From the NCBI GenBank assembly GCA_964497615.1, contig CAZCEC010000008.1, positions 59,698 through 123,697 of the forward strand: DNA of 64,000 bases. The letters are read 5' to 3'. Source of the stretch: CAZCEC01 sp964497615. GTDB lineage: Bacteria; Chloroflexota; Anaerolineae; Anaerolineales; UBA6663. Made by a program: the position numbers and the translations under genes. Shown here one piece after another: positions 8,795 through 16,465 of the stretch (positions are counted from its first letter, which is position 1; every line of letters starts with the position of its first letter). A model generated the notes under the pieces. That model was not told where the DNA came from. It ran no database searches and saw only the letters and a program-made list of their open reading frames with translations.

Positions 8795-11086
8795 ATGGCC
8801 GTCAATACCCTCAAAAAACGCGAGCTTCGCTTGAGCGATTACAGCCTGGTGGGCAAGGACTCGCAACTCGCCATCGAGAAGGGCCTGGCCGAGGCCACCT
8901 GGTACGCCTCGCCGGTGCCCAAGGAGAAGATGCGCGAACTGCTCCAGCGCCGCGACGGCCCCGCCATCCGCGACACCATCATCTGGGTGTCGCTCATCCT
9001 GGGGTTTGCCTACCTGGGCTACGCCCTGTGGGGCACCTGGTGGGCCATCCTGCCCTTCGCCATCTACGGCGTGCTCTACGCCTCCAGCTCCGATTCGCGC
9101 TGGCACGAGTGCGGCCATGGCACCGCCTTCAAGACCGACTGGGCCAACAACGTGCTGTACGAGATCGCCTCGTTCATGGTGCTGCGCGAATCCACCCCCT
9201 GGCGCTGGAGCCACACCCGCCACCACAGCGACACCATCATCGTCGGGCGCGACCCGGAGATTGGGGCGCCGCGCCCGCCGAACCTGGCGCGCATGATCGG
9301 GACCTTCTTCAATCTGAAGACGTACCCCATCTATTTTCGCAACATCATCTTGCATTCCTTTGGTCGCATGACGCCGGAGGAGTTGACCTACATCCCTGCA
9401 TTTGAGCACCGGCGCGTATTCATGTTGGCCCGCGTCTATGTGCTCATCTACGCGGGCGTGATCGCGCTCGCCATCTACACCGGCAGCCTCCTGCCCCTCA
9501 TGTATATTGGCCTGCCCAATTTCTATGGCGCCTGGCTGATGAGCGTCTACGCCTACACCCAGCACGCCGGCCTGGCGGAGAACGTGCTCGACCACCGCCT
9601 CAACTGCCGCACCGTGTACATGAACCCAATCAACAACTTTCTATACTGGAACATGGGCTACCATCTGGAGCACCACATGTTCCCGCTGGTACCCTACCAC
9701 GCTTTACCCAAGCTGCACGCCCTCATCCTGCCCGACTCCCCGCCCCCTTACCGCGGCCTGCTCGAAGCCTACCGTGAGATCATCCCGACCATCCTGCGGC
9801 AGGTGAAGGACCCGGGCTACTTCGTCAAACGCCCGCTGCCCACGCCCACCCACCGCGCCGAAGCGCCCGGCCAGGCGCCGGCCATCACCGCCGAGGGCCA
9901 GCCGGTGGTCAATGGCTGGATCGAAGTCTGCGCCAGCAGTGAACTCCAGCCGGCGGATGTGGTGCGTTTCGACTACGCCAAGCGCACCTACGCCCTCTAC
10001 CGCACCGCCGATGGCAAGCTGCACGCCACCGACGGCCTGTGCACCCACGGCAACGCCCACCTGGCCGACGGGCTGGTGAAGGACAACCTGATCGAGTGCG
10101 CCAAGCACAACGGCCGCTTCGACGTGCGCGACGGCTCGCCCCAGCGCTTGCCCGTCTGCGTCGCGCTGAAGACCTACGCCGTGCGCGAGAGCGACGGCAA
10201 GATCTTCCTCAACCTGCGCTCGGCCGGGGGCGCGGGCGCGGCCGAGAGCGTGCCCACCCGCACCTTCCGCGTGGTGAGCAACCGCAACGTTGCCACCTAC
10301 ATCAAGGAACTGGTGCTGGAGCCCGCCCCCGGCGAATCCACGCTGACCTACCGCCCCGGCGATTATCTTCAGTTCGACATCCCGCCCTACCCGGAGACGG
10401 ATTTGAGCCGCATCGAAGTGGACCCGCCCTTCGCCGACGTGTGGCGCATGCACCACGTCCGCGAGTACACCACCGCCAACCCCATCCCCTGCCGCCGTAA
10501 CTACTCGTTTGCCACCAACCCCGCCATTGATCAGCAGTTGCGCTTCAACGTCCGCATCGCCACGCCCCCGCGCGGCCAGGACTGCCCGGCCGGCGTTGGT
10601 TCCACCTATATCTTTGGTCTCAAGCCCGGCGACACCGTCACCGCCATCGGCCCCTTTGGCGAATTCCACCTCAAGGACAATCTGCGTGAGAAGGTGTATC
10701 TGGGCGGCGGCGCGGGCATGGCCCCGCTGCGGGCGCACCTCTCCCACCTGCTGGAGACTCAGCAGTCCGAGTGCCGCATCAGCTACTGGTACGGCGCGCG
10801 CTCCCGGCAGGAGATTTTCTACCAGGACTACTTTGAAGCGCTGGCGCGCCAGAATCCCAACTTCACCTTCCACCTGGCGCTCTCCGAGCCCCTGCCCACC
10901 GACCATTGGGACTCGCACACCGGCTTCATCCACGAAGTCCTGAAGGCCGCCTACCTGGGCCAGCACCCCGACCCCGCCCAGGTGGACTACTATTTGTGCG
11001 GCCCGCCGGCCATGGTCCAGGCCGCCCGCAGCATGCTGGCAGAGTTCGGCGTGCCGCCGGAGCAGATCGCCTTCGACGAGTTCTAG
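8795..11086 (+). CDS. Fusion of fatty-acid-desaturase-like oxygenase, Rieske ferredoxin and NqrF-like NAD(P)H reductase
   Basis: A 763-residue three-module protein. Residues 1-330 form a membrane desaturase/hydroxylase with four hydrophobic segments and three His boxes: H104ECGH108, H140TRHH144 and H290LEHH294. Residues 370-475 are a Rieske [2Fe-2S] domain (C416-x-H418 and C435-x2-H438). Residues 485-763 are a flavin/NAD reductase (RRNYSF at 567-572, LGGGAGMAPLR at 636-646, CGPPAM at 735-740) whose wording closely follows the C-terminal half of NqrF. The order equals oxygenase-ferredoxin-reductase, like the separate rhizobial MocD, MocE and MocF proteins of rhizopine catabolism. It should carry electrons from NAD(P)H through FAD and the Rieske centre to the di-iron site on one chain. 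The substrate is unknown. Confidence 0.85.
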   Translation: MAVNTLKKRELRLSDYSLVGKDSQLAIEKGLAEATWYASPVPKEKMRELLQRRDGPAIRDTIIWVSLILGFAYLGYALWGTWWAILPFAIYGVLYASSSDSRWHECGHGTAFKTDWANNVLYEIASFMVLRESTPWRWSHTRHHSDTIIVGRDPEIGAPRPPNLARMIGTFFNLKTYPIYFRNIILHSFGRMTPEELTYIPAFEHRRVFMLARVYVLIYAGVIALAIYTGSLLPLMYIGLPNFYGAWLMSVYAYTQHAGLAENVLDHRLNCRTVYMNPINNFLYWNMGYHLEHHMFPLVPYHALPKLHALILPDSPPPYRGLLEAYREIIPTILRQVKDPGYFVKRPLPTPTHRAEAPGQAPAITAEGQPVVNGWIEVCASSELQPADVVRFDYAKRTYALYRTADGKLHATDGLCTHGNAHLADGLVKDNLIECAKHNGRFDVRDGSPQRLPVCVALKTYAVRESDGKIFLNLRSAGGAGAAESVPTRTFRVVSNRNVATYIKELVLEPAPGESTLTYRPGDYLQFDIPPYPETDLSRIEVDPPFADVWRMHHVREYTTANPIPCRRNYSFATNPAIDQQLRFNVRIATPPRGQDCPAGVGSTYIFGLKPGDTVTAIGPFGEFHLKDNLREKVYLGGGAGMAPLRAHLSHLLETQQSECRISYWYGARSRQEIFYQDYFEALARQNPNFTFHLALSEPLPTDHWDSHTGFIHEVLKAAYLGQHPDPAQVDYYLCGPPAMVQAARSMLAEFGVPPEQIAFDEF

Positions 11087-11227
11087 CTGGCGTTTTGAGG
11101 GCGTAGCCTCTCGGGTTATACTTCGCCGCTATGTCCACTTGCCGCCCGCGGGCTCTCATCCGCCCGCGTTGGCGCCAGCTTGTGCGTGGACGGTCTCCGG
11201 CCCGCCCTCCATCGACCCTGGCCCCTC

Positions 11228-11998
11228 ATGTCTCAACTTGAGATCCAAGACCTGCGCATCGAATACGTTCAACAGCGGGCCAGGCAGCGCCTGCTGGCGG
11301 TGAATGGCGTGAGTTTCGCCGCCGAAAGCGGCCAGTTCGTGGCCCTGGTGGGCCCCAGCGGCTGCGGCAAGACCTCCCTGCTCAACGCCGTCGCCGGCCT
11401 GCTGCCTGAGTTTGGCGGGCAGATCCGCATCAACGGCCAGCCCATCCGCGGGCCTGGGCGTGACCGGGCGATGGTGTTCCAGTCGCCCGCCCTCTTCCCC
11501 TGGCGCACGGTACAGCGCAACGTGATCTACGGCCTCGAACTGCACGGCCGCGACCCGGGCGATAGCCGCCGCACCGCGCAGCGGTACATTGACCTGGTGG
11601 GTCTGCAAGGCTTCGAGGAGAGCTTCCCGCACGAGCTTTCGGGCGGTATGCAGCAGCGCGTCAACCTGGCCCGCGCCCTGGCTGTCGAGCCGCAGGTGCT
11701 GCTCTTCGACGAGCCGCTCTCGGCCCTGGACGCCCAACTGCGCGAAGTGATGCAGATGGAGCTTCAGCGCGTCTGGTTGCAAACCCGCAATACCGTGCTC
11801 TTTGTCACCCACCTCATCAGCGAGGCGGTGCTGCTGGCCGATGTGGTCCTGGTCTTCTCGGCCCGTCCAGGGCGCATCAAGGACGTTGTCACGGTGGACC
11901 TGCCGCGACCGCGCGACCGCGCCACCCGCCACCGGCCCGAGTTTCAGCGCCTGGAAGACCGCATCTGGATGGCGATCGAGGCGGACGTGCGCGTATGA
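11228..11998 (+). CDS. ABC transporter ATP-binding protein, nitrate/sulfonate/taurine (NitT/TauT) type
   Basis: A 256-residue ATPase with Walker A GPSGCGKT (about residues 42-49), the signature LSGGMQQR, Walker B VLLFDEP and an H-loop (VTHLISEA). It energises import with the permease that overlaps it by four bases (ATGA) and the lipoprotein after that. I used the ATG at 11228, since MSQLEIQDL is the typical N-terminus; an upstream start at 11180 adds unrelated residues. A TATACT hexamer lies near 11119. It opens an 11-kb same-strand run that includes the lasso genes. Confidence 0.9.
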   Translation: MSQLEIQDLRIEYVQQRARQRLLAVNGVSFAAESGQFVALVGPSGCGKTSLLNAVAGLLPEFGGQIRINGQPIRGPGRDRAMVFQSPALFPWRTVQRNVIYGLELHGRDPGDSRRTAQRYIDLVGLQGFEESFPHELSGGMQQRVNLARALAVEPQVLLFDEPLSALDAQLREVMQMELQRVWLQTRNTVLFVTHLISEAVLLADVVLVFSARPGRIKDVVTVDLPRPRDRATRHRPEFQRLEDRIWMAIEADVRV

Positions 11999-12762
11999 AG
12001 CCCGCCCGGCGGCGCGCTGACGCCTGGCTGGGGCTGGCCGCCCTGGTGCTGTTCCTGGCCGCCTGGGAGTTGTTGCCGGCGCTGGGCCTGGTGCGCCCGG
12101 TGTTCAGCAGTTCGCCCACGCGCATCGTCCGCGCCGCCGCGGGCCTCATCGAGAGCGGCGCGCTCTGGCAGCACATCGCCGTCAGCGGCGGCGAGTTCCT
12201 CCTCGGGTTTGGGTTGTCGGCTCTCGTGGGCATCGCCGCCGGCCTGGCCATGGGCTGGTATCGCCGGGTGGACGCCGTGCTCGACCCGTTCCTGCAATTG
12301 TTCAACGCCACCCCGCGCCTGGCGCTGGCCCCGCTTATGATCATCTGGCTGGGCATCGGCCTGGTTTCGAAGGTCGCCATCGTCTTCTTGGGCGGCATCG
12401 TCGCCATCGTGCTCAACACCCGGTCCGGCCTGCGCGATGTGCCCGCGCCCCTGCTGCAATGCGCCCGTGTCTTTGGCGCCAGCGACCGGCAGATCTTTCT
12501 CACCGTGGCCCTACCCACCGCCCTGCCCTGGATCATCGCCGGGCTGCGGCTGGCGGTGGGGCGGGCCCTCATCGGCGTGGTCATCGCCGAACTGCTGTCC
12601 GCCACCGCCGGCCTGGGCTACCTCATCACTGTCTCGACCAACTCGCTGCAAACCGACAGGGTCTTTGTTGCCGTCGCTATCCTGGCTGGTACCGGTCTGG
12701 CGCTCTCCAGATTGCTCGGGGCGCTGGAGGCCCGTTTCGAAAACTGGCGTCCGCGCCACTAA
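11995..12762 (+). CDS. ABC transporter permease, NitT/TauT type
   Basis: A 255-residue BPD_transp_1-type inner-membrane permease with about six hydrophobic segments. The EAA loop (about residues 145-180, LRDVPAPLLQCARVFGASD then PTALPWIIAGLRLAVG) contacts the ATPase. It is translationally coupled to the ATPase by an ATGA overlap and lies 10 bp before the substrate-binding protein. The family moves nitrate, alkanesulfonates, taurine, riboflavin or pyrimidine precursors; specificity cannot be read from the permease. Confidence 0.88.
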   Translation: MKPARRRADAWLGLAALVLFLAAWELLPALGLVRPVFSSSPTRIVRAAAGLIESGALWQHIAVSGGEFLLGFGLSALVGIAAGLAMGWYRRVDAVLDPFLQLFNATPRLALAPLMIIWLGIGLVSKVAIVFLGGIVAIVLNTRSGLRDVPAPLLQCARVFGASDRQIFLTVALPTALPWIIAGLRLAVGRALIGVVIAELLSATAGLGYLITVSTNSLQTDRVFVAVAILAGTGLALSRLLGALEARFENWRPRH

Positions 12763-12772
12763 AGGAGTGTTC

Positions 12773-13798
12773 ATGGCTCGCTTTCTCCATCTCATTCGCG
12801 CCGCGCTGCTGGCGGTTCTGCTGGCCGTAGCTTGCGGCCCCGCCGCGCCCGCGCCAACGGCCGGCCCGCTGCAGCCGGTGCGCATCAACATCGCCGCCCG
12901 GTCCGGCGCCCATATTGCAGTCTGGTACGCCTACGAAAAGGGCCTGTTCCAGAAATACGGCCTGGACCCTCAGCTCTTGGAGGTGGCCGGCGGCAGCACC
13001 TCGAACCTGGCCGCCATGCTGCGCGGCGAACTGGACTTTACGACTGGCAGCGCCAACGCCGTCCTGGACGCGGTCCTGGCGGGCGAAGAGCGCGTGCTCA
13101 TCGGCGTCTTCTACAACAAGCCGGTCTTCGAGTTCGTCGTCGGTCCCGACATCCAGACACCCGCCGACATCGTGGGCAAGTCCATCGCCGTCGGCCAGTT
13201 GGGCGGGTTTAAGGATAAGATGGCCTTGCTGGCATTGGAGCAGCTCGGCCTCGACCCAGCCCAGGTGAACCTGGTGCCGTTCCGCGACAATGACGAGCCG
13301 CTCATGGTCGCCGCCATCGAGGGCGGCAGCGTGTCGGCGGCCGTGCTGGCCGCGCCCTTGCTCCGCCCGTACCGCGAGGCCGGCCTGCACGTGATGGTGG
13401 ATCTATCGGAAACCGACGCCAGCTACATCCGCCTGGGCTTCGGCACCATTCGCAGCTATGTGGCCGAGCACCGCGACATCACCCTGGGCGTGTTGAAGGC
13501 CCTGCTCGAAGCCAACGCGCTGATGAAGAATGACCCGCAGGGCGCCCAGGCCGTCCTGGCACAATACACCGGGCTGGACCCCGTTGCCGACGCCGAAGAC
13601 CTGGCGGCGATGTACGACGCCCACGTCACCCGCAACCTTCAGGCCGATCTGTATCCGTCGGAGGCCGCCCTCCAGTTCTCGATTGATTTGGAAGTGCCCA
13701 GCAACCCCGCCGCCGCCGATCTGACCGCCGCCGACTACGTGGACTTCAGCCTGCTGGACGAGATCATCGCCAGCGGGTTCATGGATACCCTGCCGTAG
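12773..13798 (+). CDS. ABC transporter substrate-binding lipoprotein (NMT1/THI5-like, NitT/TauT type)
   Basis: A 341-residue secreted lipoprotein. A short signal peptide ends in the lipobox LAVAC (Cys21), followed by an NMT1/THI5-like binding fold that begins VRINIAARSGAHIAVWYAYEKG and has the typical GLFQKYGLD and LRGELDF phrases. The start is fixed by an AAGGAG ribosome-binding site 6 bases before the ATG. It supplies ligand to the upstream permease/ATPase pair. The ligand might be a pyrimidine (HMP-like), an alkanesulfonate or another small acid. It stops only 9 bp before the A-T-TE synthetase, which makes co-transcription likely. Confidence 0.88.
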   Translation: MARFLHLIRAALLAVLLAVACGPAAPAPTAGPLQPVRINIAARSGAHIAVWYAYEKGLFQKYGLDPQLLEVAGGSTSNLAAMLRGELDFTTGSANAVLDAVLAGEERVLIGVFYNKPVFEFVVGPDIQTPADIVGKSIAVGQLGGFKDKMALLALEQLGLDPAQVNLVPFRDNDEPLMVAAIEGGSVSAAVLAAPLLRPYREAGLHVMVDLSETDASYIRLGFGTIRSYVAEHRDITLGVLKALLEANALMKNDPQGAQAVLAQYTGLDPVADAEDLAAMYDAHVTRNLQADLYPSEAALQFSIDLEVPSNPAAADLTAADYVDFSLLDEIIASGFMDTLP

Positions 13799-13807
13799 CG
13801 CCGCCGC

Positions 13808-16465
13808 ATGGCCGCCACCACCGCATCCACCGACCCCTTGGCCCGGCCCGCTTCAGCCACGCCGTTTGAGCCGGTCAATCTGGATGGCTCCGTGCCCGAC
13901 CGCCTGCGGCACGTCGCCGCCCGCCGCCCGGACCATCCGGCCCTGATCAACGGCGAACAGAGCTATTCCTACCGCGAACTGGATGAGCTTTCTGACCGGG
14001 TGGGCGCCGGCCTGCTGGGCGCGGTGACCGAACCCGGCGCCCGCGTACCCTTGCTCTTCGGCGCGGGCGGCGCCGCCCCCGTGCTGGCGCTCTTCGGGGT
14101 CTTCAAGGCTGGCGGCGCCTACACCGCCCTAAGCCCGGCCTTCCCCCTGGAGCGTAATCGCGCTTTGTGGGACGACAGCGACCCGGCGGCCCTGCTCACC
14201 GACCGCCAGCACGCCGCCCTGGCGCTGGACATCACCCGGGACGCGCGGCCCGTGTTCATTCTGGAAGAGCTGTTGGAAGCGCCTGCGCCGCCCCCGATCC
14301 CCGACATCCAACCCGAGCAGCTTGCCACCATTTTCTACACATCCGGCTCCACCGGCCGGCCCAAGGGCATCACGCGCAACCACCGCCAGTTCCTGTTCCG
14401 GGTGGCCCGCAGCCAGGCAGACTTCGGCGTGGGACCGGATTCGCGGATCGTCATGTCGCGCTTTCTCGGCTTTGCCGCCTCCGGCACCGTGTTTGGCGGC
14501 CTGCTCAACGGCGCCACCATCCACACCCTGGACCTGCAGCGCCTCAGCGTGCCCGAACTGGTCGCCTTCATCCAGCGCGAGGCCATCACCTCGCTCAGCC
14601 TGCCCGTCTCCGTCTTTCGCCAATTGGCCGACCAGGTCTCTGATCGGCTCGACCTGCCGCACTTGCGCCGCCTGGGCCTGCCTGGCGAAGCCCTGCTCAA
14701 ATCGGACGTGGACGCCTACCAGCGCCTCTTCCCGGCCACCTGTACGCTCGCGCACGGATTCGCCACCAGCGAGAGCGGCGGCGGCACCCGCTTCTTCATC
14801 ACCCACGACACCGTCATCACCACCCCGCGCGTGCCGGTCGGACGGCCCAAGGATGAGATCGAAGTGCTGTTGTGGGACGACGCCGGCCAGCCCGTGCCGC
14901 CGGGCGAAGCAGGCGAGATCGTCATTCGCAGCCCGTATATGTCGGACGGCTACTGGCGCAACCCCGAACTCACCCGGCAGGTCTTCCTGCCCGACCCCGA
15001 CGGCGGCGAGCGCCGTCTCTACCGGTCCGGCGACCTGGGCCGCTGGCTCCCTGATGGCAACCTCTACCACCTGGGCCGCAAGGATCAGATGGTCAAAATC
15101 CGCGGCTTCCGGGTGGAGCCAGCGGAAGTCGAGGTGGCGCTGGGGCAGGTCGACCCGCACCTGCAGGCCGCGGTGGTGGCCCGCGACCGCGAGCCGGGGG
15201 AACTGGAACTGGTGGCCTTCATCGTGCCGGGAGAGGGCGCGGCCTTTTCGCCGCTGGACCTGCGCCGCGGCCTCGCCGCTGTCCTGCCGCCCCACATGCT
15301 CCCGGCCCGCTTCGTGAAGCTGGAGCAGTGGCCGCTCACCGCCAGCAGCAAGATCGACCGGCAGGCCCTGAAGCGCATGGCGCTGCCCCCCGCCGAACCG
15401 GCCGAAACATACGTCCCCCCGGTGGATGCTCAGGAACGCCAACTGGCGGGATTGTGGGAATCGGTCCTCAAGGTCTCCCCCATCGGGCGCCACGACGATT
15501 TCTTCGACCTGGGCGGCAACTCGCTGGCGGCGATTGCCCTGCTGGCACGCATTGCCAAGGCCACCGGCCAGAGCCTGCCGGTGACAGCCCTCTTCCAATC
15601 GCCCACCGTGGCCCAGATGGCCGCCGTGCTGCGCGGCGAGGGCCAGGGCCCCGCGCTGCCCGCCGCCATCGTCAACTTCAACCCGCTGGGCGACCGGCTG
15701 CCGCTCTTCCTCCTGCCGGAACTTGAGTCATCGGCCATGAACCTGATCAAGCTCGTGCGCCACCTGGGCGTCGAGCGGCCCATCTACGGCCTCCAGCCGC
15801 GCGGCTTCGAGGATGGGCAGCGCCCCTTTGCCACCATCCCCGAGCAGGCCGCCTACTACGTGAACGCCATCCGCGCCGTCCGCCCACAAGGGCCCTATCA
15901 CCTGGCCGGCATCTGCTATGGCGGCGTCGTCGCCTACGAGGTCGCGCGCCTGTTGCAGGCACAGGGCCAGCGCGTCACAGCGTTGTGCCTGATTGACGTG
16001 CCGGGCGTGCGGCCGGCCGGCGCGGGCTGGCCGGAGGCGCTGCGGCGCGCGGTGCGGGGCGCAGGCCGGCGCGTTTTCTTATGGCGCGCCTACCTGGGTG
16101 AACGGTTTTCCCCCTGGCGGCGCCGGCGGCTGACGGGCGAGGCCGCGCAGCGCCTTTATGACGAGCAGGGCCGCTTGCAGCCCGGCCGCCGTCTGCGCTA
16201 CGCCCAGCACCTGGCCAGCCTGCGCTATCGCCCGCGGCCCTACGAGGGCGCCGCGCATCTCATTCGCAGCGCCGAGCACGACGAGCGCGGCCCGCTCAAG
16301 GGCTGGTCCGCCATCGTGCGCGGCGGCCTGCACGTCGAAGTTGTGCCAGGCGCCACCCATCACGACCTGTTGGGCCAGGGCCAGCATTTGCGCGCCCTCG
16401 CCGCCTGGCTGGCAGACCGCCTGCGGCGGGCTGATCCGCGGCCCGCCGCGCCCCACGAGACATGA
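13808..16465 (+). CDS. Stand-alone A-T-TE nonribosomal peptide synthetase-like enzyme
   Basis: An 885-residue protein with no condensation domain. The adenylation domain (about 25-525) has A3 YTSGSTGRPKG at 177-187, A7 YRSGDLGRWLPDGN, A8 GRKDQMVKIRGFRVEP and the A10 lysine K515. The carrier domain (540-610) has the phosphopantetheine Ser572 in LGGNSLAA. A type I thioesterase domain (625-870) has GICYGG at 701-706, so the nucleophile position is Cys703 rather than Ser, with a late His851. In the A4 pocket the residue aligned with GrsA Asp235 is Phe222, which argues against an alpha-amino acid substrate. It shares an ATGA overlap with the lasso cyclase gene. The product is unknown; possibilities are an acyl or aryl group added to the lasso peptide or a separate small molecule. 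Confidence 0.88.
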   Translation: MAATTASTDPLARPASATPFEPVNLDGSVPDRLRHVAARRPDHPALINGEQSYSYRELDELSDRVGAGLLGAVTEPGARVPLLFGAGGAAPVLALFGVFKAGGAYTALSPAFPLERNRALWDDSDPAALLTDRQHAALALDITRDARPVFILEELLEAPAPPPIPDIQPEQLATIFYTSGSTGRPKGITRNHRQFLFRVARSQADFGVGPDSRIVMSRFLGFAASGTVFGGLLNGATIHTLDLQRLSVPELVAFIQREAITSLSLPVSVFRQLADQVSDRLDLPHLRRLGLPGEALLKSDVDAYQRLFPATCTLAHGFATSESGGGTRFFITHDTVITTPRVPVGRPKDEIEVLLWDDAGQPVPPGEAGEIVIRSPYMSDGYWRNPELTRQVFLPDPDGGERRLYRSGDLGRWLPDGNLYHLGRKDQMVKIRGFRVEPAEVEVALGQVDPHLQAAVVARDREPGELELVAFIVPGEGAAFSPLDLRRGLAAVLPPHMLPARFVKLEQWPLTASSKIDRQALKRMALPPAEPAETYVPPVDAQERQLAGLWESVLKVSPIGRHDDFFDLGGNSLAAIALLARIAKATGQSLPVTALFQSPTVAQMAAVLRGEGQGPALPAAIVNFNPLGDRLPLFLLPELESSAMNLIKLVRHLGVERPIYGLQPRGFEDGQRPFATIPEQAAYYVNAIRAVRPQGPYHLAGICYGGVVAYEVARLLQAQGQRVTALCLIDVPGVRPAGAGWPEALRRAVRGAGRRVFLWRAYLGERFSPWRRRRLTGEAAQRLYDEQGRLQPGRRLRYAQHLASLRYRPRPYEGAAHLIRSAEHDERGPLKGWSAIVRGGLHVEVVPGATHHDLLGQGQHLRALAAWLADRLRRADPRPAAPHET

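Noticed and set aside
14129..15598. 489-residue minus-strand frame opposite the A-T-TE synthetase
   Set aside because: The plus strand has clear A-domain motifs over the same bases; the minus frame is composition-driven.
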